DNA of 55,602 bases from Nesterenkonia sphaerica (GTDB lineage: Bacteria > Actinomycetota > Actinomycetes > Actinomycetales > Micrococcaceae), in contig NZ_VAWA01000015.1 of assembly GCF_005771565.1 (NCBI RefSeq), positions 1 to 55,602 of the forward strand, in the 5' to 3' direction. Below, piece by piece: positions 27,762 to 36,798 of the stretch; positions within the stretch are counted from its first letter, which is position 1; each line of letters starts with the position of its first letter. A program made the translations under genes and the position numbers. The notes under the pieces were generated by a model. That model was given only the letters and a program-made list of their open reading frames with translations, made no database searches and was not told the DNA's origin.

Positions 27762-28400
27762 TCACACGAGGGCCTCGCCCCGAATGTGTGGCGAGGTAGG
27801 CACCGGCAGCCGCGTGGCAGGAAATCGCAGCCGTTCGAGCTGGGTCAGCCTCAGGCCCGAGCGCCGAATGTTCGCCAGCGTGTCGCGACCGGTGTGGCAG
27901 CCGCCGGCGACCTGCGGCCAGAGGGTCGAGTCAAGCAGCTGCTGCAGCCATCGGTGCGCCGTAGCAGGCGGTGCGGCGACGTGTTCGAAGAACCGCAGGC
28001 GTCCACCGGGACGGAGCACCCGCCGGATCTCCTCCAGCGCAGCCGGCTGGTCACGTACCGAGCACAGCACCAGTGAGACGACCGCGGCGTCGAACGAGTC
28101 GCTCTCGGCGGGCAGCCGTTCGGCAACTCCGTCCACGACGCGGATTCGGCCGTCCAGCCGGGCGGCCCGTTGCTCGGCCAACCGGCGGAGGTGCGCCTCG
28201 GGCTCCACGGCGAGGACGTCAGTCACCGTCGTGGGGTAGTGAGCGAAGTTGCTGCCCTCGCCGGCACCGATCTCGATCACCCGTCCTTCGAGGCCGGCCA
28301 CGAGTTCACGGCGGTGGTCCGTGCCTCCGGACCGGTCGAGCTGGCGGGCGACCCGGGGCCAGAGTCGAGCAAACAACGGATGGTGGACCTGTTCGGACAT
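27762..28400 (-). CDS. Class I SAM-dependent methyltransferase
   Basis: The 212-residue Methyltransf_11-type enzyme has motif I VIEIGAGEGSN (41-51), an acidic post-I residue in VLAVEPEAHL, motif II-like FDAAVVSLVLCSV and motif III-like RVLRPGGRLRFFEHV. The overall pattern, including the C-terminal WLQQLLDSTLWPQVAGGC, resembles the METTL7/UbiE-like group of small-molecule methyltransferases. The substrate is unknown. ATG 28400 has GGAGAGG close upstream. It is divergent from the DUF1989 gene and sits between the two halves of the fatty-acid cluster, without the shared operator. Confidence 0.82.
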   Translation of the reverse strand: MSEQVHHPLFARLWPRVARQLDRSGGTDHRRELVAGLEGRVIEIGAGEGSNFAHYPTTVTDVLAVEPEAHLRRLAEQRAARLDGRIRVVDGVAERLPAESDSFDAAVVSLVLCSVRDQPAALEEIRRVLRPGGRLRFFEHVAAPPATAHRWLQQLLDSTLWPQVAGGCHTGRDTLANIRRSGLRLTQLERLRFPATRLPVPTSPHIRGEALV

Positions 28401-28599
28401 GGCCTCTCCTTGTCTGTCGCGCCCCCGTTGCTGAAGGCGGCACCTGGCTCGAGCAGGCCGGCGTCGACTGCCGGAGCGGATTCAACTGCCGATACATTGG
28501 TGAGACGCAGGAACGCGCGCAGAACCAGCTGCTCCGAGAGCCACCGCGGGCCACGGCACCCCCAACCTACCGGACCGACTACCACTCAGGAGACACCTC

Positions 28600-29421
28600 A
28601 TGTATACCCAGGCAGCGGCCTACCGCTCATTACCAGGAGGAGCACTCGACCCCGACCGCCAGCTCTATGATCGCATCGCTGCAGCCGAGCGCCGCTTGGT
28701 CAAGAAGTTCGACATTCCTGTGCGATCAGGGCACGCATGGGAGGTACCGGCTGGGCACGTCGTACGCATAAGCCAGGTGGATGGCCCCCAGGTGGGGGAC
28801 CTGAATCTGTGGAACCTCCACGATCCCCGGGAAAGATTCTGGGCTGCGCGAACGCGCCAGCTGCAGAGATCCTCCATGAGCACCTATGACCGTTTCTGGT
28901 CCACGCTTCCGCACCTGCGACCGTTAGCCACCGTGGTAGCCGACACCCTGGCGGAGCATCCCGACGCCGCCGTGATTCACGACCTTCTGGGCACCCGTTG
29001 CGACCCATACGTCAATCGCATGCTCACCGGCCTCGACTTCGACTACCACTGTCATTCCAACCTGACCCGTGCCGTCCAGCCTTTCGGATTGACAGAGGCC
29101 GACGTCCACGATGTCCTCAACGTTTTCCAGCTGGCCGGACTGAACAACAAATATCAGTACTTCATGGCGGCCTGTCCGGCAAAGCCCACGGACTACTTCG
29201 AGTTTTTCGCTGAGGTCGACCTGCTCTGTGCACTGTCCACGTGCCCGGGTGGGGATCTGTCAGTGGATATGTGGGGCCCCGAGGCCGCCAGTGCCGAGGA
29301 ACAGCTGGAGCACTGTCATCCCCTAGCTATTGAGGTGTACGCCGTGGAGGACACAGCGCTGACCGGGTGGCAGCCTCCTATGCCCGCCCAGTACCAGGGC
29401 GACCACGGAATCCAGGATTGA
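28600..29421 (+). CDS. DUF1989 / urea-carboxylase-associated family protein
   Basis: The 273-residue protein belongs to DUF1989, often annotated as urea carboxylase-associated. Supporting features are VPAGHVVRISQVDGPQVGD near residues 50-68, NLWN, and the strongly conserved ALSTCPGGDLS near residue 220 with its Cys. Members beside urea carboxylase genes take part in guanidine or urea-related metabolism, but none of those genes is here, so the substrate is open. ATG 28600 follows a GGAGA-type site. It is divergent from the methyltransferase gene across a 199-nt gap in which I see no other gene. Confidence 0.82.
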   Translation: MYTQAAAYRSLPGGALDPDRQLYDRIAAAERRLVKKFDIPVRSGHAWEVPAGHVVRISQVDGPQVGDLNLWNLHDPRERFWAARTRQLQRSSMSTYDRFWSTLPHLRPLATVVADTLAEHPDAAVIHDLLGTRCDPYVNRMLTGLDFDYHCHSNLTRAVQPFGLTEADVHDVLNVFQLAGLNNKYQYFMAACPAKPTDYFEFFAEVDLLCALSTCPGGDLSVDMWGPEAASAEEQLEHCHPLAIEVYAVEDTALTGWQPPMPAQYQGDHGIQD

Positions 29422-29464
29422 CGGCGACGGTCGCAGGGAGTCGTGGTCAGGACGACTGGCGAAG

Positions 29465-29483
29465 TTACTGAGCAGTATCTTAG
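29465..29483. promoter_or_regulatory. Putative operator of the acyl-CoA oxidase gene, shared with the thiolase operon
   Basis: The sequence TTACTGAGCAGTATCTTAG contains the perfect dyad TACTG-AG-CAGTA and matches 27596-27614 at 16 of 19 positions, with the differences confined to the spacer. It lies 48 nt upstream of the oxidase ATG. A TTGAC(G) at 29485-29490 directly follows and may be a -35 element. Confidence 0.6.
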
Positions 29484-29531
29484 ACTTGACGTGCTGGCTG
29501 TCACTATCCCCGAATACCTGAGGAGTTCACC

Positions 29532-31601
29532 ATGGGCGCACATGAAGACGTCACCACCGGCCCCATCGACACTGCCGCGGTGGACACCGCTCACCTGGAG
29601 GAGCTCCTGCTGGGCCGCTGGGCCGAGACCCGCCGGACTGCTCGGGAGGTGTTGAAGGATCCGGTCTTTCACAAGGTGGAGAACCAGACCAAAGAGGATC
29701 AGCGCGAGCGCACGTTCAAACAGTGTCATGCGCTGGTGGAGGCCAAAGCGGTTCATCGCGCCTTCCCCGAAGAGTTCGGCGGAGACAATGACAACGGCGC
29801 TAATATTGCCGCCTTTGAGGAGCTGGTGACTGCTGATCCCTCGCTGCAGATCAAGGCTGGAGTCCAATGGGGGCTCTTCGGCGCTGCGGTGCTGCACCTG
29901 GGTTCGCGGGAGCACCAGCAGCAGTGGCTGCCCGGCATCATGGACTTGTCCGTTCCGGGGGCCTACGCGATGACTGAGTTCGGCCACGGCTCCGATGTGG
30001 CCGCACTGGGCACCACAGCCACATACGATCCCGAGACCGAAGAGTTCCTCATTCATACCCCCTTCACCGCCGCCACCAAGCGGTACTTGGGCAACGCTGC
30101 GCTGCACGCCACCGCTGCGGTGGTCTTCGCGCAGCTGATCACCCGCGGGGTCAACCACGGTGTGCACTGTTTCTACATGCAGATCCGCGACGAGTCGGGC
30201 AGTCCGCTTCCGGGTATCACTATCAACGACGACGGCCATAAGGGTGGCCTCAACGGTGTGGACAATGGCCAGCTCAGCTTCGACCAGGTGCGCGTACCCC
30301 GCACTCACCTGCTCAACCGGTACGGGGATGTGGCAGCGGATGGGACCTACACCTCCCCCATCACCTCCCCCGGACGGCGCTTCTTCACTATGCTCGGCAC
30401 TCTGGTGCAGGGCCGGGTCTCGCTCTCCGGCGCGGCAGTTGCCGCCTCGAAGCTCGCCTTGATCGGCGCGGTGACCTACGGCAATCAGCGGCGGCAGTTC
30501 CACGCCGCCTCCAGCACAGAGGAAGAGGTGCTGCTGGACTACCAGCTCCACCAGCGCCGGCTGATTCCGCGCCTGGCTAAGACGGTGGCGCTGAGCTTCG
30601 CGCAGGAGAAACTGTTGGGCAAGCTCGACGAAGTGTTCTCCGGTGCCGACGACTCTGATGAGAACCGTCAGGAACTGGAGACTCTGGCTGCGGCTGTGAA
30701 ACCCGTGGCCACCTGGCACGGTCTGGATATGCTCCAGGAAGCTCGAGAGGCTTGCGGTGGTGCCGGCTTCATCTCGGCTAACCGCTTTACCTCGCTGCGG
30801 GCTGATCTGGATGTCTATGTCACGTTCGAAGGGGACAACAATGTCCTTCTCCAGCTGGTGGCCAAGCGGCTGCTGGCTGACTATGCCGCCGAGTTCAAGA
30901 ACGCTGATGTGGGGGCGCTGGCCAGCTATGTGGCCAATCAGGCCGGTGACCGGATCATGCACCGTTTCGGTCTGCGCCGCGCGCTGCAGGGGGTGCGGGA
31001 CACCGGCAATGAGCGGCGCAGCGCCAACTGGTTCAAGCAGACTGCGGTCCAGCACGATCTGCTGGCTGACCGGGTCCGCCAGATGGTGGCGGATGTGGCA
31101 GCCCAGCTGCGTCCGGTCGCCAAACTCCCGTCTGCGCAGCAGGCTAAGGTGTTCAACGACCATCAGTACGAGATCATCAATACCGCCAAAGCGCACGCGG
31201 AACTGCTGCTGTGGGAAGCGTTCACTGAGGGGCTGGAGAGTGTCCAGGATGCAGGGACCCGTCAGGTCCTGACGTGGCTGCGCGATGTCTACGCGCTGAC
31301 CACCATCGAGGAGACGCTCGACTGGTATCTGGTCAATGGGCGGATCTCAGCCCAGCGCGCTCGGACTCTATCGCCCTACATCAATCGGCTGGTGGCCCGG
31401 CTGCGCCCCCACGCCCAGGACATCGTCGACTCCTTCGGCTACGGACCCGAGCATGTGCGCATGGAGGTGGCCTCCGGCGCTGAGGCCGAACGTCAGCACG
31501 AGGCCATTGAGCATTACCGCGCGCTGCGGGCTTCCTCTGCGGCCCCCGTGGAGGAGAAGACGCTGCTGGAGCGCCAGCGCGCCGCTGCCAAGCGACCCTA
31601 G
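29532..31601 (+). CDS. Acyl-CoA oxidase (ACOX-type flavoprotein)
   Basis: The 689-residue protein is an acyl-CoA oxidase by length and motifs rather than a typical 380- to 610-residue acyl-CoA dehydrogenase. It has TEFGHGSDV (148-156), HKGGLNGVDNGQLSFDQVRVPR, ACGGAGF and FEGDNNVLLQ, whose Glu433 corresponds to the catalytic base of eukaryotic ACOX. A C-terminal ACOX domain follows. Such enzymes are FAD-dependent, make trans-2-enoyl-CoA and pass electrons to O2, giving H2O2. Automated pipelines may label it acyl-CoA dehydrogenase. ATG 29532 is preceded by GAGGAG. It is separated from convergent pepN by 12 nt. Confidence 0.87.
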   Translation: MGAHEDVTTGPIDTAAVDTAHLEELLLGRWAETRRTAREVLKDPVFHKVENQTKEDQRERTFKQCHALVEAKAVHRAFPEEFGGDNDNGANIAAFEELVTADPSLQIKAGVQWGLFGAAVLHLGSREHQQQWLPGIMDLSVPGAYAMTEFGHGSDVAALGTTATYDPETEEFLIHTPFTAATKRYLGNAALHATAAVVFAQLITRGVNHGVHCFYMQIRDESGSPLPGITINDDGHKGGLNGVDNGQLSFDQVRVPRTHLLNRYGDVAADGTYTSPITSPGRRFFTMLGTLVQGRVSLSGAAVAASKLALIGAVTYGNQRRQFHAASSTEEEVLLDYQLHQRRLIPRLAKTVALSFAQEKLLGKLDEVFSGADDSDENRQELETLAAAVKPVATWHGLDMLQEAREACGGAGFISANRFTSLRADLDVYVTFEGDNNVLLQLVAKRLLADYAAEFKNADVGALASYVANQAGDRIMHRFGLRRALQGVRDTGNERRSANWFKQTAVQHDLLADRVRQMVADVAAQLRPVAKLPSAQQAKVFNDHQYEIINTAKAHAELLLWEAFTEGLESVQDAGTRQVLTWLRDVYALTTIEETLDWYLVNGRISAQRARTLSPYINRLVARLRPHAQDIVDSFGYGPEHVRMEVASGAEAERQHEAIEHYRALRASSAAPVEEKTLLERQRAAAKRP

Positions 31602-31613
31602 GGTCAGCTCACC

Positions 31614-34226
31614 TCATCCCATGGCCGCCTGTTGTGCTCGCAGCGAGCGCAGCAGGTGGTCTTCCTCCTCCAGCACGATTCGCCGAAGAGCAGCCGGAGC
31701 TGAGCGGTTCTGCTCCAGCCACTGCTGGGTCAGCTGCGCGATGAGGTGCTCGGCCGGCTCCTGACCGGGCTGAAGGCGCTGGACTCCGGGAAAGAGTCCG
31801 CGGATCACCCGCGTGGCCTGACCCTGGGACATCCGCTCCCACACATCGGTCAGCGCATCGAAGTACTGGGGTTCGTACCCGAGTGCGCGGCTGTGCGGGT
31901 CTGCGCGGAAACCCTCGACGGTCGCGGTGAGGTGGTCATTGGACAGTTCGACGCCGTCCGCATCAGTTCCCGCAATGGCCTGTTCCAGTGCGGCCTGCTT
32001 CACCTGTGGGTCCGGGCGCGCCGCCATTGCCAATCGGTGACCGATCTTGCCCCGGGCGGTGGTGCGCCGGGCGATTTCTGCGTCCAGATCTGTTGCGCTG
32101 ATCCGTCCGTGTGCGGCCAGCGCTTGAAGGAACGCCCAGCGCAGCTCCTCGTCCTGCTCCGTCTCCAGCGCCGCCTGCAGTGAGTCGAGCTGGCTGGGGT
32201 GACGTCGCGAGAGTGAAGCCAGGGTGCGTCTCGCCGCAAGCCGGGCGTCTCCCGGCTGCGCCGCAGCGATGAACCCGGCAAGTCCGGCAGCGAAGCGTCG
32301 TTCCAGGTCCTCCTGTGACGACGCTGGGGTGTAGAGCTCACAGGCCTGATTGGCCTGACGCAGCAGGGACTGCACCACGGAGACTTCGGGGATCTGCAGC
32401 CCGAGCCGCAGCACCGCTTCCACGAAGCGGTCGGCCGCGAGCAGCCCGTCCCGGACCATGGACCACAGCGAGGCCCAGACCGTAGCGCGGGCCAGCGGAT
32501 CACCCAGCGGGTAGGTCAGGGCCGCATCGATGGAGTCTGCATCCAGGACGACTTTGGCATAGGTGAGGTCGTCGTCGTTGGGCAGGACGACCCGCGGTGT
32601 CTCAGCAGCCGGCAGCTGCAGTCCGGTCACCGGGGTCAAGCCTGACTCGGCGGTGGGGTCGATCTCGGCCGGCAGTGACTGCGCGCGGGTGAGCACGCCG
32701 GTGCCATCGAGCGTGAAGAGGCCGACCCGCACCACATGCGGGCGGCTGATCGGTGCCCCGGTGGTGGGATCAGTACCGGCCTGGCGCACCTGCACCATTC
32801 CAGTCTCGTCCACCGGCGCGCTGAGCACCGGGATTCCGGAGGTCTGCAGCCAGGCCGCCGACCAGCTGCGCATATCTTTGCCGGTGGCTTCCTCCAACAC
32901 CTCCAGGAAGTCCTCGAGCTTGGCATTGCCGAAGGCGAAGCGCTGGAAGTACTGCCGAGCGGCCGCCCGGAAGGCTTCGGCGCCGGCGTAGGCGGCCAAC
33001 TGCTTCAGCACGCTGGCCCCTTTGGCGTAGGTGATGCCGTCGAAATTCTGGTCGGCGGCTTCGAGGTCGGGGATGTCAGCGACTATGGGATGGGTCGTGG
33101 GAAGTTGGTCCTGCACGTAGGCCCAAGCTTTGCGCGAGCTGGCGAAGGCCACCCAGGCGGTGGTGAAGTCTGTGGCGGCGTCGACGGCGTAGGAACCCAT
33201 GTAGTCGGCGAAGGACTCCTTCAGCCACAGGTCGTCCCACCACGTCATGGTCACCAGATCGCCGAACCACATATGCGCCATTTCATGCAGGATCGTGTTG
33301 GCTCGTGTCTCGTGCTGCGCCTCGGTGGCGCCGGTATCGAAGACATACTTCTCGGTGAAGGTCACCAGACCGGGATTCTCCATGGCGCCCAGGTTGTACT
33401 CGGGGACGAACACCTGATCGTACTTCCCCCAGGGATAGGGGTAGGCGAACTCACGGTGGAAGAAGTCCAGTCCCTGTTTGGTGATCTTCAGGATCTCCTT
33501 CGCGTCCAGATGCTCGGCCATGGAAGCCCGGCACAGCACGCCCAGGTCAATGCTGAGCCCCTCGGGGCCTGCGCCACGCCAGTGATCAGTGACCATGTGA
33601 TACGGCCCAGCCAGCAGAGCCGTGACGTACGAGCTCATCAACTCCGTCTGGGCGAAGTCGACCCGCACCACCCCGGGACCCACCTGATGCCGAGCGACCT
33701 CGGCGGCGTTGGAGCGCAACTGCCAGGACTCCGGTCCGGTGACTGAGAAGCGAAACCGTGATTTGATGTCCGGCTGGTCGAAGACCGGGAAGACACGGCG
33801 GCAGTCGGCCGGCTCGTATTGGGTATACAGATAGACCGCACCGTCGCTGGGGTCGACAAACCGGTGCAGCCCCTCCCCTGACCTGGAGTACCGTGATCGT
33901 GACTCAATCTCCACCACGTTGGCGCCTGCCGCCAGACCATGAAGCCGGATCCCGGCACCGGTGGCCGCCCGATGCACATCATGTGCCCTCCCGTTGACCT
34001 TCAGAGAATCGACTGAGTCACCCAAGTAGTCGAGAAACGGCACCTCCGCACCTGCCTCCGCCGCAGCGGGGTCATAGTCGAGCTCAATGCGGCAGCTCAC
34101 GGGGTAGCGCAGAGCACCTTCCTGCTGTGCTGCGGAGACGTCAATGTGCACCGCGTAGGAGGAGACTTTCAGACAAGATGAGCGGAAAGCGGCCTGGCGC
34201 CGGGTGAGATTGGCAATTTCTGACAT
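31614..34226 (-). CDS. pepN: Aminopeptidase N (M1 family)
   Basis: This zinc metalloaminopeptidase releases N-terminal residues from peptides. The 870-residue protein has the exopeptidase motif GAMENPG and the zinc site HEMAH (His314, His318) with the third ligand in LKESFADY (Glu337). A long helical C-terminal domain (ERAP1_C type) completes the usual length. No signal peptide is seen, so it is cytoplasmic. ATG 34226 starts MSEIANLTRRQ; no Shine-Dalgarno is evident before it, so the mRNA may be leaderless. The gene is divergent from the ATP-grasp operon with only 38 nt between start codons. Confidence 0.94.
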   Translation of the reverse strand: MSEIANLTRRQAAFRSSCLKVSSYAVHIDVSAAQQEGALRYPVSCRIELDYDPAAAEAGAEVPFLDYLGDSVDSLKVNGRAHDVHRAATGAGIRLHGLAAGANVVEIESRSRYSRSGEGLHRFVDPSDGAVYLYTQYEPADCRRVFPVFDQPDIKSRFRFSVTGPESWQLRSNAAEVARHQVGPGVVRVDFAQTELMSSYVTALLAGPYHMVTDHWRGAGPEGLSIDLGVLCRASMAEHLDAKEILKITKQGLDFFHREFAYPYPWGKYDQVFVPEYNLGAMENPGLVTFTEKYVFDTGATEAQHETRANTILHEMAHMWFGDLVTMTWWDDLWLKESFADYMGSYAVDAATDFTTAWVAFASSRKAWAYVQDQLPTTHPIVADIPDLEAADQNFDGITYAKGASVLKQLAAYAGAEAFRAAARQYFQRFAFGNAKLEDFLEVLEEATGKDMRSWSAAWLQTSGIPVLSAPVDETGMVQVRQAGTDPTTGAPISRPHVVRVGLFTLDGTGVLTRAQSLPAEIDPTAESGLTPVTGLQLPAAETPRVVLPNDDDLTYAKVVLDADSIDAALTYPLGDPLARATVWASLWSMVRDGLLAADRFVEAVLRLGLQIPEVSVVQSLLRQANQACELYTPASSQEDLERRFAAGLAGFIAAAQPGDARLAARRTLASLSRRHPSQLDSLQAALETEQDEELRWAFLQALAAHGRISATDLDAEIARRTTARGKIGHRLAMAARPDPQVKQAALEQAIAGTDADGVELSNDHLTATVEGFRADPHSRALGYEPQYFDALTDVWERMSQGQATRVIRGLFPGVQRLQPGQEPAEHLIAQLTQQWLEQNRSAPAALRRIVLEEEDHLLRSLRAQQAAMG

Positions 34227-34264
34227 AGTGTTATTCAAACAGACCCGCAGAGGAGAGTAGGAAA

Positions 34265-35872
34265 ATGTCAGATCTCTTCGCTGAGTATCCGAAGGCCATG
34301 CAGCGCTCCACGGCATTCGACGAAATGTTCACGCCCGAGGGTCAGCTGCGCTCCGAATACTCTGGGGTCAATGACGTGCTCCAATCGCTGACCGTCCCGG
34401 ATGTCTCGGCCCGGGCAGAGACGATGGCGCGCACCTTCCTCGACCGCGGCGTGACCTTTGACTTCGCCGGAGAGGAACGGGCCTGGCCGTTGGACATTGT
34501 TCCGCGGATCATTCCCGGTGAGGAGTGGAACGGCATCTCCGCCGGCGTCGCACAGCGGGTGAGGGCCCTGGAGATGTTCCTCAATGATGTCTATGACCGG
34601 ATGGAGATTGTCCGCGACGGCGTCATGCCGCGGTCGCTGATCACCACCAGCGCCCACTTCCACCGCGAGGTTCATGGCTTCACCACTCCCGGCAGCGTGA
34701 GGGTGCACATCTCGGGCATCGACCTCGTCCGTGACGATACCGGCACCTTCCGCGTGCTCGAAGACAACGTCCGTGTCCCCTCCGGCGTCTCCTATGTGTT
34801 GGAGAACCGGCGGGCGATCGCCAAAGGACTTCCGGAGGCCTTCTCCGGCGCGGCTATCCGGCCGGTGGAGGAGTACCCGCGGCGGCTGCTCTCCGCGCTG
34901 CGCCGCACCGCTCCCGAAGGTGTCGACGACCCCACCGTGGTGGTGCTGACACCGGGGGTGTACAACTCCGCGTACTTCGAACACACGCTGCTGGCAGGAA
35001 TGATGGGTGTGGAGCTGGTCGAGGGCCGAGACCTGGTCTGCCGCGCCAACCGGGTCTACATGCGGACCACCGAGGGCGAGCAGCGGGTGGATGTCATCTA
35101 CAAGCGGCTCGACGACGACTTCCTGGACCCGCTGCAGTTCCGTGCAGACTCCATGCTCGGGGTGCCCGGTATTGTCAACGCCGCCCGCGCGGGCAACGTC
35201 ACCATCGCCAATGCGGTGGGCAACGGCGTCGCTGATGACAAGCTCGTCTACACCTACGTGCCGGACATCATCCGCTACTACCTCAACGAAGAGCCATTGA
35301 TCCCCAATGTGGACACTTTCCGGCTGGAGGAGCCTGAGGCTCGCGAAGAGGTCATGGACCGGTTGGCTGAGCTCGTGGTCAAGCCGGTGGACGGCTCCGG
35401 GGGCAAAGGGCTGGTGATCGGCCCCGCCGCCAGCCGGGAGGAGCTCGAAGCGCTGCGGCAGAAGGTGCTCGCTGACCCCCGCGGGTGGATCGCCCAGCCG
35501 GTGCTGCAGCTCTCCACGGTGCCCACCCTGGCAGACGACACATTCGGCCCGCGGCACGTGGACCTGCGGCCCTTCGCCATCAACGACGGCGAGGACGTGT
35601 GGGTGCTTCCCGGCGGGCTGACCCGGGTCGCCCTGACCGAAGGATCCCTGGTGGTCAATTCCTCCCAGGGCGGCGGCTCCAAGGACACCTGGGTCGTCGA
35701 TCAGGACGGTGCCGAGACCGGTGAGGTCTCCACCGCAGTGCCGTGGAGCACTCGACGCGGCCGGCGCGCCACCCAGCGAGTCTGGCCCTCGGCCTTCCAC
35801 ACTGACGCCAGCTCCTCAGACGCCTATGATGAGCAGCAGCAGCAGCAGAACCAAGGGGGAGCCCCATGCTGA
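34265..35872 (+). CDS. Circularly permuted ATP-grasp type 2 protein
   Basis: The 535-residue protein belongs to the circularly permuted ATP-grasp family (COG2308, DUF404/407). It shows VLEDNVRVPSGVSYVLENRR, YKRLDDDFLDPL and the nucleotide-binding loop VVKPVDGSGGKGLVIGP. ATP-grasp enzymes join carboxylates to amines through acyl phosphates. This branch, always near alpha-E and transglutaminase-like genes, has been predicted by comparative genomics to form peptide or amide bonds, but no product is known to me. The Gln-rich C-terminus (QQQQQNQ) is likely disordered. GGAGAGTAGG precedes ATG 34265. It overlaps the alpha-E gene by 7 nt. Confidence 0.9.
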   Translation: MSDLFAEYPKAMQRSTAFDEMFTPEGQLRSEYSGVNDVLQSLTVPDVSARAETMARTFLDRGVTFDFAGEERAWPLDIVPRIIPGEEWNGISAGVAQRVRALEMFLNDVYDRMEIVRDGVMPRSLITTSAHFHREVHGFTTPGSVRVHISGIDLVRDDTGTFRVLEDNVRVPSGVSYVLENRRAIAKGLPEAFSGAAIRPVEEYPRRLLSALRRTAPEGVDDPTVVVLTPGVYNSAYFEHTLLAGMMGVELVEGRDLVCRANRVYMRTTEGEQRVDVIYKRLDDDFLDPLQFRADSMLGVPGIVNAARAGNVTIANAVGNGVADDKLVYTYVPDIIRYYLNEEPLIPNVDTFRLEEPEAREEVMDRLAELVVKPVDGSGGKGLVIGPAASREELEALRQKVLADPRGWIAQPVLQLSTVPTLADDTFGPRHVDLRPFAINDGEDVWVLPGGLTRVALTEGSLVVNSSQGGGSKDTWVVDQDGAETGEVSTAVPWSTRRGRRATQRVWPSAFHTDASSSDAYDEQQQQQNQGGAPC

Positions 35873-36798
35873 GCCGGATTGCCGAATCACTGTTCTGGAT
35901 CGGTCGGTATGTGGAGCGCGCCGACGGCACCGCGCGCATCCTGGATGTGCACCTGGAGCGGTTGAATCAGCTGCCGCTGGCGGAGCAGCGCACTGTCTCG
36001 GCGAATCTCATGTCGGTGATGGGAGTTGACACCAGCGACGACGACTCACCTCCCGGTCTGCAGCAGCTGGTCACCCGGATGGCTTTCGACCTCCGGCAGC
36101 CCAACTCCATTGCCGGCTCGCTCTCCGCGGCCCGGGAGAATGCCCGTCGTGCCCGGGAAACGGTCTCCGCCCCCGTGTGGGAGTCGCTCAACGCCACGTG
36201 GAACGGTCTCACCAGTCACCGGCGCGACGTGGTGGGCACCTACCGGTTCTGCACCTGGGTCATTGAGCGCACCGCCACGGTGCAGGGCATGGCCGACTCT
36301 ACGATGAGCCGTGACGACTCCTGGCAGTTCCTCGCGCTGGGGAGGTCTCTGGAGCGGGCGGATATGACCGCGCGCATGCTCGCCACTGGTGATGAGGAGG
36401 CCTTCCGTCTCTCCTGGGCAAACATGCTGCGCTGCGCAGGCGCGTATGAGTCCTTTCTGCGCAGCCGCCGGGCCGCCTTCGGCGATACCTACGCCGTGGA
36501 GTTCCTGCTGCTGGATCGGCTCTTCCCCCGGTCGGTGGTGTCCTCGCTGCGGCAGGTGGAACAAGCGCTCATCGCGCTGGACCCGGAGTACAGCCGTACC
36601 GGGAAGATGGATTCGGCGCGGCGGTTGGTCGGCCAGGCCTGCACGTTCTTGGAGTACCACCACTCTCACGACCTGCTCGCAGAGCTTCCCGAACACCTGG
36701 AGCGGGTCCGCGCTGCGTGCTCAGGTGCGTCGAACGCCATTACGTCGAAGTACTTCGCGCAAGCGGCCGAGCAGGCCTGGACAGGAGAGCACATATGA
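35866..36798 (+). CDS. Alpha-E domain-containing protein
   Basis: The 310-residue, almost wholly helical protein is an alpha-E (DUF403, COG2307) member. It begins with the family signature MLSRIAESLFWIGRYVERAD and has repeated conserved patches such as SLERADMTARML and LLLDRLFPRSVVSSL. The biochemical role is unknown. It is the constant partner of the type 2 ATP-grasp protein and is sometimes fused to it. Translation is coupled on both sides: a 7-nt overlap with the upstream gene and ATGA with the downstream one. Confidence 0.9.
   Translation: MLSRIAESLFWIGRYVERADGTARILDVHLERLNQLPLAEQRTVSANLMSVMGVDTSDDDSPPGLQQLVTRMAFDLRQPNSIAGSLSAARENARRARETVSAPVWESLNATWNGLTSHRRDVVGTYRFCTWVIERTATVQGMADSTMSRDDSWQFLALGRSLERADMTARMLATGDEEAFRLSWANMLRCAGAYESFLRSRRAAFGDTYAVEFLLLDRLFPRSVVSSLRQVEQALIALDPEYSRTGKMDSARRLVGQACTFLEYHHSHDLLAELPEHLERVRAACSGASNAITSKYFAQAAEQAWTGEHI

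Noticed and set aside
29316-31196. A 626-codon open frame antisense to the acyl-CoA oxidase gene
   Set aside because: It mirrors the codon structure of the oxidase, has no recognisable domain and overlaps a certain gene; long antisense frames are expected in GC-rich DNA.
34268-35800. A 510-codon frame antisense to the ATP-grasp gene
   Set aside because: No domain and shadow-like composition; the plus-strand gene is conserved and has a good ribosome site.
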